Source: Ruminococcaceae bacterium UBA1425 (GTDB taxonomy: Bacteria; Bacillota; Clostridia; Oscillospirales; Acutalibacteraceae). From it: a stretch of 22,166 bases of DNA. A program made the position numbers and the translations under genes. The stretch spans positions 1 to 22,166 of the forward strand of contig DCUB01000057.1 of assembly GCA_002329365.1 (NCBI GenBank). Reading direction: 5' to 3'. Each line of letters begins with the position of its first letter. Within the stretch, counting starts at the first letter, position 1. The notes beneath the pieces were generated by a model. It did no database searches, had not been told where the DNA came from, and saw only the letters and a program-made list of their open reading frames with translations. Positions 1 through 5,867 of this stretch are shown here, one piece after another.

Positions 1-35
1 TAACCTCTGACCTGTTGACTGATTTGTCTCTCCAT
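1..35 (-). CDS. 5' end of unidentified protein, cut by window edge
   Basis: Only the first 11 residues are visible (MERQISQQVRG), read leftwards off the window. The call rests on signals, not similarity: an ATG at 35-33, an AGGAG ribosome binding site 8 bases upstream, and a consensus sigma-A promoter at 67-95 giving a leader of about 25 bases. Family and function cannot be told from 11 residues. It is transcribed away from the phage-like remnant at 156-379, so it need not belong to it. Confidence 0.6.
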   Translation of the reverse strand, partial: MERQISQQVRG

Positions 36-66
36 ATAGTTAGTCTCCTAAAATATACTACTATAT

Positions 67-95
67 ATTGTATCATACTAATTTGTTAATTTCAA
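67..95 (-). promoter_or_regulatory. Sigma-A promoter for the left-edge gene
   Basis: On the minus strand TTGAAA (95-90) and TACAAT (72-67) are separated by exactly 17 bases. This is a near-consensus vegetative promoter, with a predicted start near position 60 and a ribosome binding site and ATG just downstream. Confidence 0.6.
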
Positions 96-155
96 GTTAT
101 AATATATCACATTGAGATATATCAGCTCGAATTAAGTTGTGATGACAAAAAACAT

Positions 156-379
156 ATGCAAAACCGCGCCGTACAGGCGACAGAACAGCTCTGCAAGGGG
201 CAGGAGAAAGCGTACGAACCGAAAAGGCGCACATTTTATCGTATCTTGTGGAAAAAGGCTGTATTAAGGACATATCGAACGTGTCCACAGAGATTGACAT
301 TTTAATAGAACGAGCGGTTATGAACAGCACAACAATTAATCCCTTTCGGGCTTCGGCTCGGCGGGGATTATCTTTCTGA
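156..379 (+). pseudogene. Possible frameshifted remnant of a phage holin, LLH-type C-terminus
   Basis: No intact gene fits here, but two plus-strand frames together read like the C-terminal half of a small phage holin of the LLH family. The frame of the ATG at 156 gives AVQATEQLCKGQEKAYE (about 168-218). A different frame from about 218 gives KAHILSYLVEKG and then EIDILIERAV (about 224-320), running to a stop at 377-379. The family pattern is an A-x-x-A-A/T-E-Q-L segment, a short K-rich linker, A-x-x-Y-L-x-x-K-G and a terminal L-I-E-x-A-V helix. The switch of frame implies an indel near 200-220. There is no ribosome binding site and no N-terminal membrane helix, so it would be a decayed fragment. 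The family assignment is from memory of the pattern and is tentative. Confidence 0.33.
337..376 (+). terminator. Hairpin with TTCG tetraloop, terminator-like
   Basis: TAATCCC (337-343) pairs perfectly with GGGATTA (364-370). Inside it, CGGGC-TTCG-GCTCG forms a second stem with a TTCG tetraloop (one G-U pair). A short pyrimidine stretch (TCTTTC) follows. It lies at the end of the holin-like remnant and may be its old terminator. Confidence 0.35.
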
Positions 380-509
380 CTTTCATTTGACTTGCATTTT
401 TATGTTTTGTTATGCGTTATTATCCCGTTTTATCCCTTATATTAAATGTACCATAATAAAGGAAAAACCCGAAAGCGTTATATATCAACACTTTCAGGGT
501 TTTTTCATG
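380..509. other. Intergenic stretch with bidirectional terminator
   Basis: No credible coding region is seen here. The first 80 bases are AT-rich and featureless. The rest holds the hairpin at 463-507, described separately. An open frame running rightwards from 387 only exists because it reads through the antisense of the tRNA gene. Confidence 0.5.
463..507 (-). terminator. Bidirectional terminator downstream of tRNA-Gly
   Basis: CCCGAAAG (468-475) pairs with CTTTCaGGG (491-499) with one bulged base and a 15-base loop. On the minus strand the stem is followed by TTTTTCC and on the plus strand by TTTTTTC, so it can work both ways. Its place just 3' of the minus-strand tRNA makes it the likely end of that transcript. 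Confidence 0.6.
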
Positions 510-584
510 TGGAGCGGGAGACGGGACTCGAACCCGCAACATTCAGCTTGGGAAGCTGACGCTCTGCCATTGAACTACTCCCGC
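510..584 (-). tRNA. tRNA-Gly (anticodon CCC)
   Basis: The minus strand folds as a complete cloverleaf. The acceptor stem is GCGGGAG/CTCCCGC, the D arm GTTC-AATGGCA-GAGC, the anticodon stem TCAGC/GCTGA with loop TTCCCAA, and the T arm GCGGG-TTCGAGT-CCCGT. The discriminator is T and CCA is encoded at 512-510. Loop positions 34-36 read CCC, so it decodes GGG glycine codons. It lies 40 bases downstream of the coiled-coil gene on the same strand and has a terminator beyond it, so it could be processed from a shared transcript. A separate tRNA promoter was not clear. Confidence 0.95.
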
Positions 585-589
585 GTATG

Positions 590-614
590 CGTGCCAGAAA
601 ACGGCACGTTTTTT
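590..614 (+). terminator. Terminator-like hairpin pointing rightwards
   Basis: CGTGCC (590-595), a 7-base loop and GGCACG (603-608) are followed directly by six T residues on the plus strand. In the direction of the real genes (minus strand) the T run would precede the stem. It is therefore oriented against the local transcription, blocking rightward transcripts between the tRNA and the coiled-coil gene, or it is a processing hairpin. Confidence 0.45.
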
Positions 615-624
615 ATACCGGTTG

Positions 625-1356
625 TTACATCAGCCCGTCGGGCCTGCCGGAGGTTGCCCTCATGCTCTGACGCGCCTTGCGGATTTCGTTTACGCTTGTA
701 ATAAGCGCGTCGTCGGCGCTTTTCATGATGTCCTCCACAAACTCGGTTGCCGCCGTGCGGATTTCGTTTGACCACTTGTTTGCCTTTGCTATCATTTCGT
801 CGACACGCGCCTGCGTTTCGGCCGTAAGCTCCTCGGACTTCCTGCGGCTTTCGGCTACCATCTCGCCCAGTTTCTTTTTTGTTGCCTCCGTCATATTGGC
901 GCAGTCCTCGTCTGCCTGCGCTCTGATGCGCTCGCTGTATTCCTTCGCCTGCCTGCTTATCTCGCTTTCCTCGACCATTGCCGCGGCTCTTTTCTCGGCC
1001 TCGGAGATGATGTTGGCGGCTTTTGCTTCGGCTTCGACTATTGTCTGCTTTGCGAACTCGTCTGCCTTGCGGACAAGCTCGCGCGCCTTATTTTCGGACT
1101 TTTCCGAAAACTCCGCAACCCTTTCCTGAGCGTTGGCTATTATTGCCGCCGAATCGCTCTTTGCCTTTGAAATGATGTTGTTCCTCTCGGCAATGACGTT
1201 TCGCGCCTGGGCTATCTCGACGGGGAGATTAAGGCGCATATCCTCGATGCAGGTTTTGATTGCCTTCGCGTCGACGAGCGTCTTTGATGTGAACGCAACA
1301 TTTGTACCGGCGTCTATCGCTTCTTCTATTTGTTCAAGTAAATCTTCAAACTCCAT
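625..1356 (-). CDS. Long coiled-coil cytoplasmic protein of the coaD operon
   Basis: This 243-residue protein has no membrane segment or signal peptide. Residues 1-45 are a short acidic head (MEFEDLLEQIEEAID). From about 46 to 230 it is an almost continuous charged, Ala/Glu/Lys-rich helix, with repeats of the type A-x-x-I-I-x-E-A-E-x-x-A near 107-125, as in DivIVA-like proteins and F0 ATP synthase subunit b. Such genes are often annotated as ATPase-like or DivIVA-like next to coaD in Clostridia; no catalytic motif is visible. The start at 1356 is chosen because AAGGGG lies 7-8 bases upstream, whereas a longer in-frame reading runs into coaD. It begins 14 bases after coaD ends, so it is the last gene of rsmD-coaD-this gene. 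A structural or polar-scaffold role is inference. Confidence 0.85.
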   Translation of the reverse strand: MEFEDLLEQIEEAIDAGTNVAFTSKTLVDAKAIKTCIEDMRLNLPVEIAQARNVIAERNNIISKAKSDSAAIIANAQERVAEFSEKSENKARELVRKADEFAKQTIVEAEAKAANIISEAEKRAAAMVEESEISRQAKEYSERIRAQADEDCANMTEATKKKLGEMVAESRRKSEELTAETQARVDEMIAKANKWSNEIRTAATEFVEDIMKSADDALITSVNEIRKARQSMRATSGRPDGLM

Positions 1357-1370
1357 ATTCTTACCCCTTT

Positions 1371-1859
1371 TCAGCCTTTGCAGCCAATCCTGTTTATTAC
1401 GTCGTCGCAAATCTCCTCGGGAACGAACTCCGAGATATCGCGGCCGAGCGCGCAAATCTGCTTGACTATGCTTGACGACAGGAACATGTATTCCGCGTTT
1501 GCCGTTACAAAAACCGTTTCAAGCTCCGGGTTGAACTTTTTATTGATGAGTGCCTGCTGAAACTCGTACTCAAAATCGGAAACCGCCCGAAGCCCTTTTA
1601 CTATCGCAACCGCACCGTGGTCGCGCGCGTATTCGGCTATAAGCCCGTCGTGCGTGTCGATAATGACGTTGGGGATGTGGGAGGTGCTTCGAATCAGCAT
1701 GTCTACGCGTTCGGTGACGGTGAAGCAGCTTGCGGGCTTGTTCGGGTTTTGCGCTACAACCACAATTACCCGGTCAAACATTTTTGCCGTGCGCATGATG
1801 ATGTCTAAGTGGCCTTTTGTGACGGGGTCGAAGCTACCGGGACAAACGGCAATCTTCAC
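1371..1859 (-). CDS. coaD: Phosphopantetheine adenylyltransferase (CoA biosynthesis)
   Basis: CoaD transfers AMP from ATP to 4'-phosphopantetheine to make dephospho-CoA, the penultimate step of CoA synthesis, in the cytoplasm. The 162-residue length is typical. The nucleotidyltransferase signature is present at 7-17 (PGSFDPVTKGH, with the T/H-x-G-H element), followed by KGLRAVSDFEYEFQ at 88-101 for pantetheine binding, and SSSIVKQ at 128-134, the family's ISST-type motif. The start is GTG at 1859, with AAAGGG about 9 bases upstream; the nearby ATG is out of frame and stops at once. It sits 34 bases after rsmD, a conserved bacterial pairing, and 14 bases before the coiled-coil gene, so the three are probably co-transcribed. 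Confidence 0.97.
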   Translation of the reverse strand: MKIAVCPGSFDPVTKGHLDIIMRTAKMFDRVIVVVAQNPNKPASCFTVTERVDMLIRSTSHIPNVIIDTHDGLIAEYARDHGAVAIVKGLRAVSDFEYEFQQALINKKFNPELETVFVTANAEYMFLSSSIVKQICALGRDISEFVPEEICDDVINRIGCKG

Positions 1860-1893
1860 GAAACCATCCCTTTCGCAATTATATTACAGTATA

Positions 1894-2436
1894 TCACAAT
1901 ATTGTGTCCCTGTAAACCGTTATTTTTGTTTTTCCGTACCGATATTCCCTGAAAATTCTGAAATCATCCGCTTCCGCAGGCAGTTTTTCGTCATAAGGCG
2001 ACTCGCAGACGATTACGCCGCCGGTATTTACCTTCGGGGCTATCAGCGGTATAACCTTTTGCAAAAACCCCTTGCCGTAAGGCGGGTCAAGAAAAACCAC
2101 ATCGAACCGCCCCGTGTGCGAGGCGGCGAAGGAAACGGAATCGGTCCGGAGCACGACCGCCTGTTTTTCGAGCTTTGTTGAGGCGAGATTTTTGCGGATG
2201 ACCTTTACTGCCTCGTCGTCGCTGTCGACGAACGTGGCTTTTTCCGCGCCCCTGCTCAAAGCCTCAATGCCCAATTGACCGGAGCCGCCGAAAAGGTCGA
2301 GCACGCTTCTGCCCTCAAGCTCGAACTGGATTATGCTGAAAACAGCCTCCTTAACCCTGTCGGACGTCGGCCGGACGTCGTTTCCTGACAGCGTTTCAAG
2401 AACCCTGCCGCGCGCGGAGCCTGTTATAACTCTCAT
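1894..2436 (-). CDS. rsmD: 16S rRNA (guanine(966)-N2)-methyltransferase
   Basis: RsmD methylates N2 of G966 in 16S rRNA of the small subunit using S-adenosylmethionine. The 180-residue protein opens with MRVITGSARGR, the usual N-terminus. It carries the SAM-binding motif around 46-60 (LDLFGGSGQLGIEAL), the acidic ribose-binding residues V-D-S-D near 70-73, and the DPPYGKG catalytic motif at 117-123. The ATG at 2436 is preferred over a longer frame because it matches the family N-terminus and has AAAGGAT upstream, although the gap of about 13 bases is long. It is the first gene of the rsmD-coaD-coiled-coil group. No clear promoter was seen directly upstream. Confidence 0.96.
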   Translation of the reverse strand: MRVITGSARGRVLETLSGNDVRPTSDRVKEAVFSIIQFELEGRSVLDLFGGSGQLGIEALSRGAEKATFVDSDDEAVKVIRKNLASTKLEKQAVVLRTDSVSFAASHTGRFDVVFLDPPYGKGFLQKVIPLIAPKVNTGGVIVCESPYDEKLPAEADDFRIFREYRYGKTKITVYRDTIL

Positions 2437-2504
2437 GTTTTTTGTGACAATCCTTTCGCAAAGCACTTTATGATTTGTTAAATAATTTTTTTGATTGTTT
2501 GCAG

Positions 2505-2524
2505 GGACACGGCGTGCCGTGTCC
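2505..2524. repeat. Perfect 9-bp palindrome, REP-like
   Basis: GGACACGGC and GCCGTGTCC are exact inverted copies separated by GT. It stands alone between rsmD and the TPP enzyme, without a T run on either side, so it is not a standard terminator. It resembles the G-rich dispersed palindromes common in gut Clostridia and is similar in style, but not in sequence, to the one at 4547-4567. Confidence 0.6.
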
Positions 2525-2550
2525 GGTTGAAATCTTCCGTAGTCATGCAA

Positions 2551-2566
2551 AACGGTCAAGACCGTT
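2551..2566. repeat. Short perfect palindrome AACGGTC-AA-GACCGTT
   Basis: A 16-base inverted repeat lies 78 bases past the end of the TPP enzyme gene. On the minus strand it is followed by TT and then GCATG, so it could be a weak terminator of that gene, or a protein-binding palindrome. Neither role is established. Confidence 0.35.
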
Positions 2567-2643
2567 CCTTACGCATATATTTTGAGATATAAGGAATATT
2601 TACTTGCCGAGTCTGCCGTCTTACATATTTTAACCGCCGTCCG

Positions 2644-4434
2644 TCAATAAATGTAGCGGTTGGCCTTATATTCCTCCCTGTCAAGGAAAGGATAAAGGTC
2701 GTCGTATTCGGAGGATACAATCTCGCCCGTTGGCAGAACCTTTGACGTAAGCTTCGGTACAAAAAACTGTTTTTCGTCAACAAACACCTCGCAGAAAACG
2801 GGGCCGTCGGCGTTGAGGGCTTTTGAAACGGTTTCAAGCTCCGAGTCGTTTTTAAGGCTCATATACCGTATGCCGAAGGCGTCGGCAAGCTTTGAAAAAT
2901 CGGGGAACGACACGCCGCTTTCGGGACCCACTCCGACAAGCGGGGGAGAAAAGAAGCGCGACTGTGTCTGGACAATAGAAAGATAGCCGTTGTTGTTTAT
3001 CATAAAGATTTTAACGTTCAGCCCGTAATGCGATATTGTCTGAAGCTCCTGCAGGTTCATCATTATGCTGCCGTCGCCGTCGATGCAGACGACTCTTTTA
3101 CCGCCTCTCGCGACTGACGCGCCCAGGGCGGCGGGCAGGCCGTAGCCCATTGAGGCGCAGCCGCTGTTCCCGAAGACTCTCTGCCCCTGCTTAGGCCGGC
3201 ACGACTGAAATGTCATAACACACGCGCTTCCGTTTGCGCACGCCACTACGTCGTCGCTTCCGAGCCTGTCGAAAAGCCCCTCAAGGAACACATAGGGGTT
3301 TATCTTTTCGGTGCCCCTGTATTCGTCGACGACAAGTGGGTATTTCGCGTTGATATCCCTTACCCAAGAAAGCCACCTGTCGTGGCGTCCGTCAGCCTCG
3401 TAGTCCTGCGAAAGCAGGGCGCGTATAAAATCGCCGGCGTCGGCGCATATCGGCATGTCGGGTATGATTGTGGGCTTTTTAAGCTCGTTTTTATCAATGT
3501 CGACGACTATTTTATAGGCGTTTTTGGCAAACTGATGCCTTGTGTAGCCTATCATCCTTATATTCAGCCTGCACCCTATGCTGAGCATAAGGTCGCAGTT
3601 CTGAACGGTGAAGTTGCCCCCGCGCGTACCCATGGTGGAGGGCACGCCCGCGAAATACGGGCTGTCGGGAGACAGGATATCGTTGCCCGCCCATTCGGTT
3701 GCAACGGGAATTTTAAGCTTGTCGGCAAGCCGAAGGAAGTCGCCGCCGGCGCCGCTTAAGGTTATGCCCGTGCCGGCTATGATAAGCGGAGCCTTTGCCG
3801 CCTTGATTTTTTCCATAACGGCCGCTGCCGTTTCCCGCGTGACAGGTGAAAAGTCGTCGGGTATTTCGTCGGCGGAGAAGTGGCGCAGGCTGTCGGTTTC
3901 GACGCTCGCGCCCTGAATGTCAAGCGGAATGTCGAGCCAAACCGGGCCCTGTCTCCCGTGTCTGCAAAGATAAAGCGCCTTTTCAAGGTGATACGCTATC
4001 TCGTCCGCGCCAGTTACCATGGCGCAGTATTTCGTCATATTTGCGACGGTGTGTACGATGTCAAACTCCTGGTCGCCGAGCTGACGGAGCGGAAGTCCGG
4101 GAACAGACCAGATTGTGGTTTCGCGCTTGACCTGACCGCTTATGACGAACATGGGAATGGAGTCGAGCCAGCCGCCTACGACGCCGGTAATGGCGTTTGT
4201 GCCCCCGGGGCCGCTCGTGACGCAGCACACTGCCGGCTTGCCCGTTACCCTCGCGTAGCCCTCCGCGGCTATGGCGCTGCCCTGCTCGTTGTGGTTGTAT
4301 ATACAGCGTATACCCTTCTGATGACCGAAGGCGTCGTTTAAATGCATGGCGCCGCCGCCCGTAACGGAAAACACCGTGTCGATTCCGTTGCGGACAAAAA
4401 ATTCGGATATATAGTTTGAGACCTTACATTTCAA
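2644..4434 (-). CDS. TPP-dependent enzyme, acetolactate synthase-like
   Basis: A 596-residue thiamine-diphosphate enzyme of the acetolactate synthase (IlvB) superfamily. The N-terminal pyrimidine-binding domain (about 1-170) has the catalytic Glu in NHNEQGSAIAAEGYA (E50) and SGPGGTNAITG at 74-84. A central domain spans about 190-330. The C-terminal pyrophosphate-binding domain has GDG at 453-455 and NNN at 480-482, the GDG-x(24-27)-NN cofactor motif. It most resembles the IlvB-like subgroup found in polysaccharide loci rather than true IlvB; the substrate is unknown. The start is taken as TTG at 4434, with GGGAG about 10 bases upstream; an upstream TTG at 4485 lacks a ribosome binding site and lies within a few bases of the predicted transcript start. 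No ilvN or sugar genes are adjacent, and both flanks carry palindromes. Confidence 0.9.
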   Translation of the reverse strand: MKCKVSNYISEFFVRNGIDTVFSVTGGGAMHLNDAFGHQKGIRCIYNHNEQGSAIAAEGYARVTGKPAVCCVTSGPGGTNAITGVVGGWLDSIPMFVISGQVKRETTIWSVPGLPLRQLGDQEFDIVHTVANMTKYCAMVTGADEIAYHLEKALYLCRHGRQGPVWLDIPLDIQGASVETDSLRHFSADEIPDDFSPVTRETAAAVMEKIKAAKAPLIIAGTGITLSGAGGDFLRLADKLKIPVATEWAGNDILSPDSPYFAGVPSTMGTRGGNFTVQNCDLMLSIGCRLNIRMIGYTRHQFAKNAYKIVVDIDKNELKKPTIIPDMPICADAGDFIRALLSQDYEADGRHDRWLSWVRDINAKYPLVVDEYRGTEKINPYVFLEGLFDRLGSDDVVACANGSACVMTFQSCRPKQGQRVFGNSGCASMGYGLPAALGASVARGGKRVVCIDGDGSIMMNLQELQTISHYGLNVKIFMINNNGYLSIVQTQSRFFSPPLVGVGPESGVSFPDFSKLADAFGIRYMSLKNDSELETVSKALNADGPVFCEVFVDEKQFFVPKLTSKVLPTGEIVSSEYDDLYPFLDREEYKANRYIY

Positions 4435-4496
4435 TGAACTGTATCTCCCGTATTTTTTTGAAAAAGCATCTGTACCACGATGCAAGCAGGTTAAGT

Positions 4497-4525
4497 TATA
4501 AACAATCTTGGTAAAACAATTTCAA
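4497..4525 (-). promoter_or_regulatory. Candidate sigma-A promoter for the TPP enzyme
   Basis: On the minus strand TTGAAA (4525-4520), a 17-base spacer and TTTATA (4502-4497) are followed by a leader of about 55 bases to the TTG at 4434. The -10 is imperfect; TTATAA with an 18-base spacer overlaps it. Confidence 0.4.
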
Positions 4526-4546
4526 TTAGTCCGAGCGTTTCCGTAG

Positions 4547-4567
4547 GGGCGACCCTTGCTGTCGCCC
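4547..4567. repeat. GGGCGAC / GTCGCCC palindrome, REP-like
   Basis: GGGCGAC (4547-4553) and GTCGCCC (4561-4567) pair perfectly around CCTTGCT, within a GTAGGGGCGACC...GTCGCCCGTGG context of a kind dispersed in many Clostridia genomes. There is no T run. It lies just past the ychF stop and upstream of the TPP enzyme promoter. Confidence 0.6.
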
Positions 4568-4588
4568 GTGGTTTGTTGTACATATAAT

Positions 4589-5683
4589 TTATACGTTAAA
4601 TCTGAAAAGCACAACATCACCGTCGCGCATGATATAATCCTTGCCCTCGCTTCGGACAAGCCCCTTTTCCTTTGCCGCCGCCATTGAGCCGCACGCGACA
4701 AGCTCGTCGAACGAAATAACCTCGGCTCTTATAAACCCGCGCTCGAAATCGGAGTGGATTTTTCCCGCCGCCTGCGGCGCCTTTGTGCCCTTTTTGATTG
4801 TCCATGCGCGAACCTCCGGCTCGCCGGCCGTAAGGTATGATATTAACCCCAAAAGGCTGTAGCTGCGCCGGATAAGCAGGTCAAGCCCTCCGTTTTCTAT
4901 TCCGAGCTCCGAAAGAAACAGCTCCTTTTCCTCCGGCTCGAGAGAGACTATCTGCGCCTCAAGCTCGGCGCAAATAGGCAGGACCTCCGCGCCCTCCGCC
5001 GCGGCAATCTCCTTTACCGCCGCATAGCCGGGATTTGTTTCGATGCCGCCCGCAAAATCCTCCTCGCTCATGTTGCAGGCGTATATGACGGGCTTTGAGG
5101 TAAGCAGCGAAAGTTCCGACATAACGGCTTTTTCGTCGTCGTCGGTATCGACGTGACGCGCACAAACACCGCGTTCAAGCTCTGAGCGCAGCCTTTTGAG
5201 AAAATCGACTTCCTTAGCGAGCGCTTTGTCGCCCTTCATTGCCTTAACGCCTCTGTCGATTCGGCGGTCAAGCACCTCAAGGTCGGCGAAAATAAGCTCA
5301 AGGTTTACCGTTTCGATGTCGCGGGAGGGATTAATACTGCCGTAGACATGTATTATATCGTCGTTTTCAAAGCAGCGGACGACATGTATAATGGCGTCCA
5401 TCTCGCGGATATGCGAAAGAAATTTGTTGCCGAGTCCCTCGCCCTTTGACGCGCCCTTGACAAGTCCGGCGATGTCGACAAACTCAATGACAGCCGGCGT
5501 AATCTTTTTGGGATGATACATCTCGGCAAGACGGTCTGTTCTTTTATCGGGAACGGAAACAACGCCGACGTTCGGCTCGATTGTGCAGAAGGCGTAATTT
5601 GCCGACTGCGCTCCCGCGTTTGTTATGGCGTTGAAAAGCGTGCTTTTGCCGACATTCGGCAGACCGACTATACCGAGCTTCAT
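4589..5683 (-). CDS. ychF: Ribosome-binding ATPase YchF
   Basis: YchF is an Obg-family P-loop protein that prefers ATP to GTP and binds ribosomes; it is linked to stress responses. The 364 residues match the family length. Seen in order: P-loop GLPNVGKST at 7-15, switch/G3 segment VDIAGLVKGASKGEGLGNKFL, and NMSE in place of the usual NKxD, the family's hallmark for its altered nucleotide preference. The C-terminal TGS domain includes AWTIKKGTKAPQAAGKIH and ends MRDGDVVLFRFNV. The start at 5683 has GGAGG 9 bases upstream and begins MKLGIVGLPN, the standard N-terminus. A near-perfect promoter lies at 5721-5749. It is divergent from the solute-binding protein gene. Confidence 0.97.
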   Translation of the reverse strand: MKLGIVGLPNVGKSTLFNAITNAGAQSANYAFCTIEPNVGVVSVPDKRTDRLAEMYHPKKITPAVIEFVDIAGLVKGASKGEGLGNKFLSHIREMDAIIHVVRCFENDDIIHVYGSINPSRDIETVNLELIFADLEVLDRRIDRGVKAMKGDKALAKEVDFLKRLRSELERGVCARHVDTDDDEKAVMSELSLLTSKPVIYACNMSEEDFAGGIETNPGYAAVKEIAAAEGAEVLPICAELEAQIVSLEPEEKELFLSELGIENGGLDLLIRRSYSLLGLISYLTAGEPEVRAWTIKKGTKAPQAAGKIHSDFERGFIRAEVISFDELVACGSMAAAKEKGLVRSEGKDYIMRDGDVVLFRFNV

Positions 5684-5720
5684 ATAATACATCCTCCGGC
5701 ACACAATAATTCCGCTGACA

Positions 5721-5749
5721 ATTATAACATTACCGCCCGGGCTTTTCAA
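5721..5749 (-). promoter_or_regulatory. Sigma-A promoter of ychF
   Basis: On the minus strand TTGAAA (5749-5744) and a consensus TATAAT (5726-5721) are exactly 17 bases apart. The transcript would begin near 5714, giving a leader of about 30 bases before the ATG at 5683. Confidence 0.75.
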
Positions 5750-5790
5750 CGAGCAAATGAAAAAATTTTGTAAATTAAGGATGATTCTTC

Positions 5791-5819
5791 TTGAAGTCAT
5801 TTGGGTAATATACTATAAT
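5791..5819 (+). promoter_or_regulatory. Sigma-A promoter of the solute-binding protein gene
   Basis: TTGAAG (5791-5796), a 17-base spacer and TATAAT (5814-5819). A start near 5826 leaves about 40 bases of leader to the ATG at 5868 and rules out the in-frame ATGs further upstream as translation starts. It is back to back with the ychF promoter, about 40 bases away. Confidence 0.75.
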
Positions 5820-5867
5820 ATGATGAAATGGTGTTTTACGATTCTGAAAAAATTTGTCGGTGATATG

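Noticed and set aside
97..330. Leftward open frame of 77 codons in the phage-like remnant
   Set aside because: Composition is not protein-like and there is no ribosome binding site; the plus strand gives the better, though broken, reading.
387..701. Rightward open frame of about 100 codons
   Set aside because: It reads antisense through the tRNA-Gly gene and into the coiled-coil gene, with no ribosome binding site.
3382..4341. Rightward open frames over the TPP enzyme
   Set aside because: Antisense shadows; the minus strand carries the cofactor and catalytic motifs.
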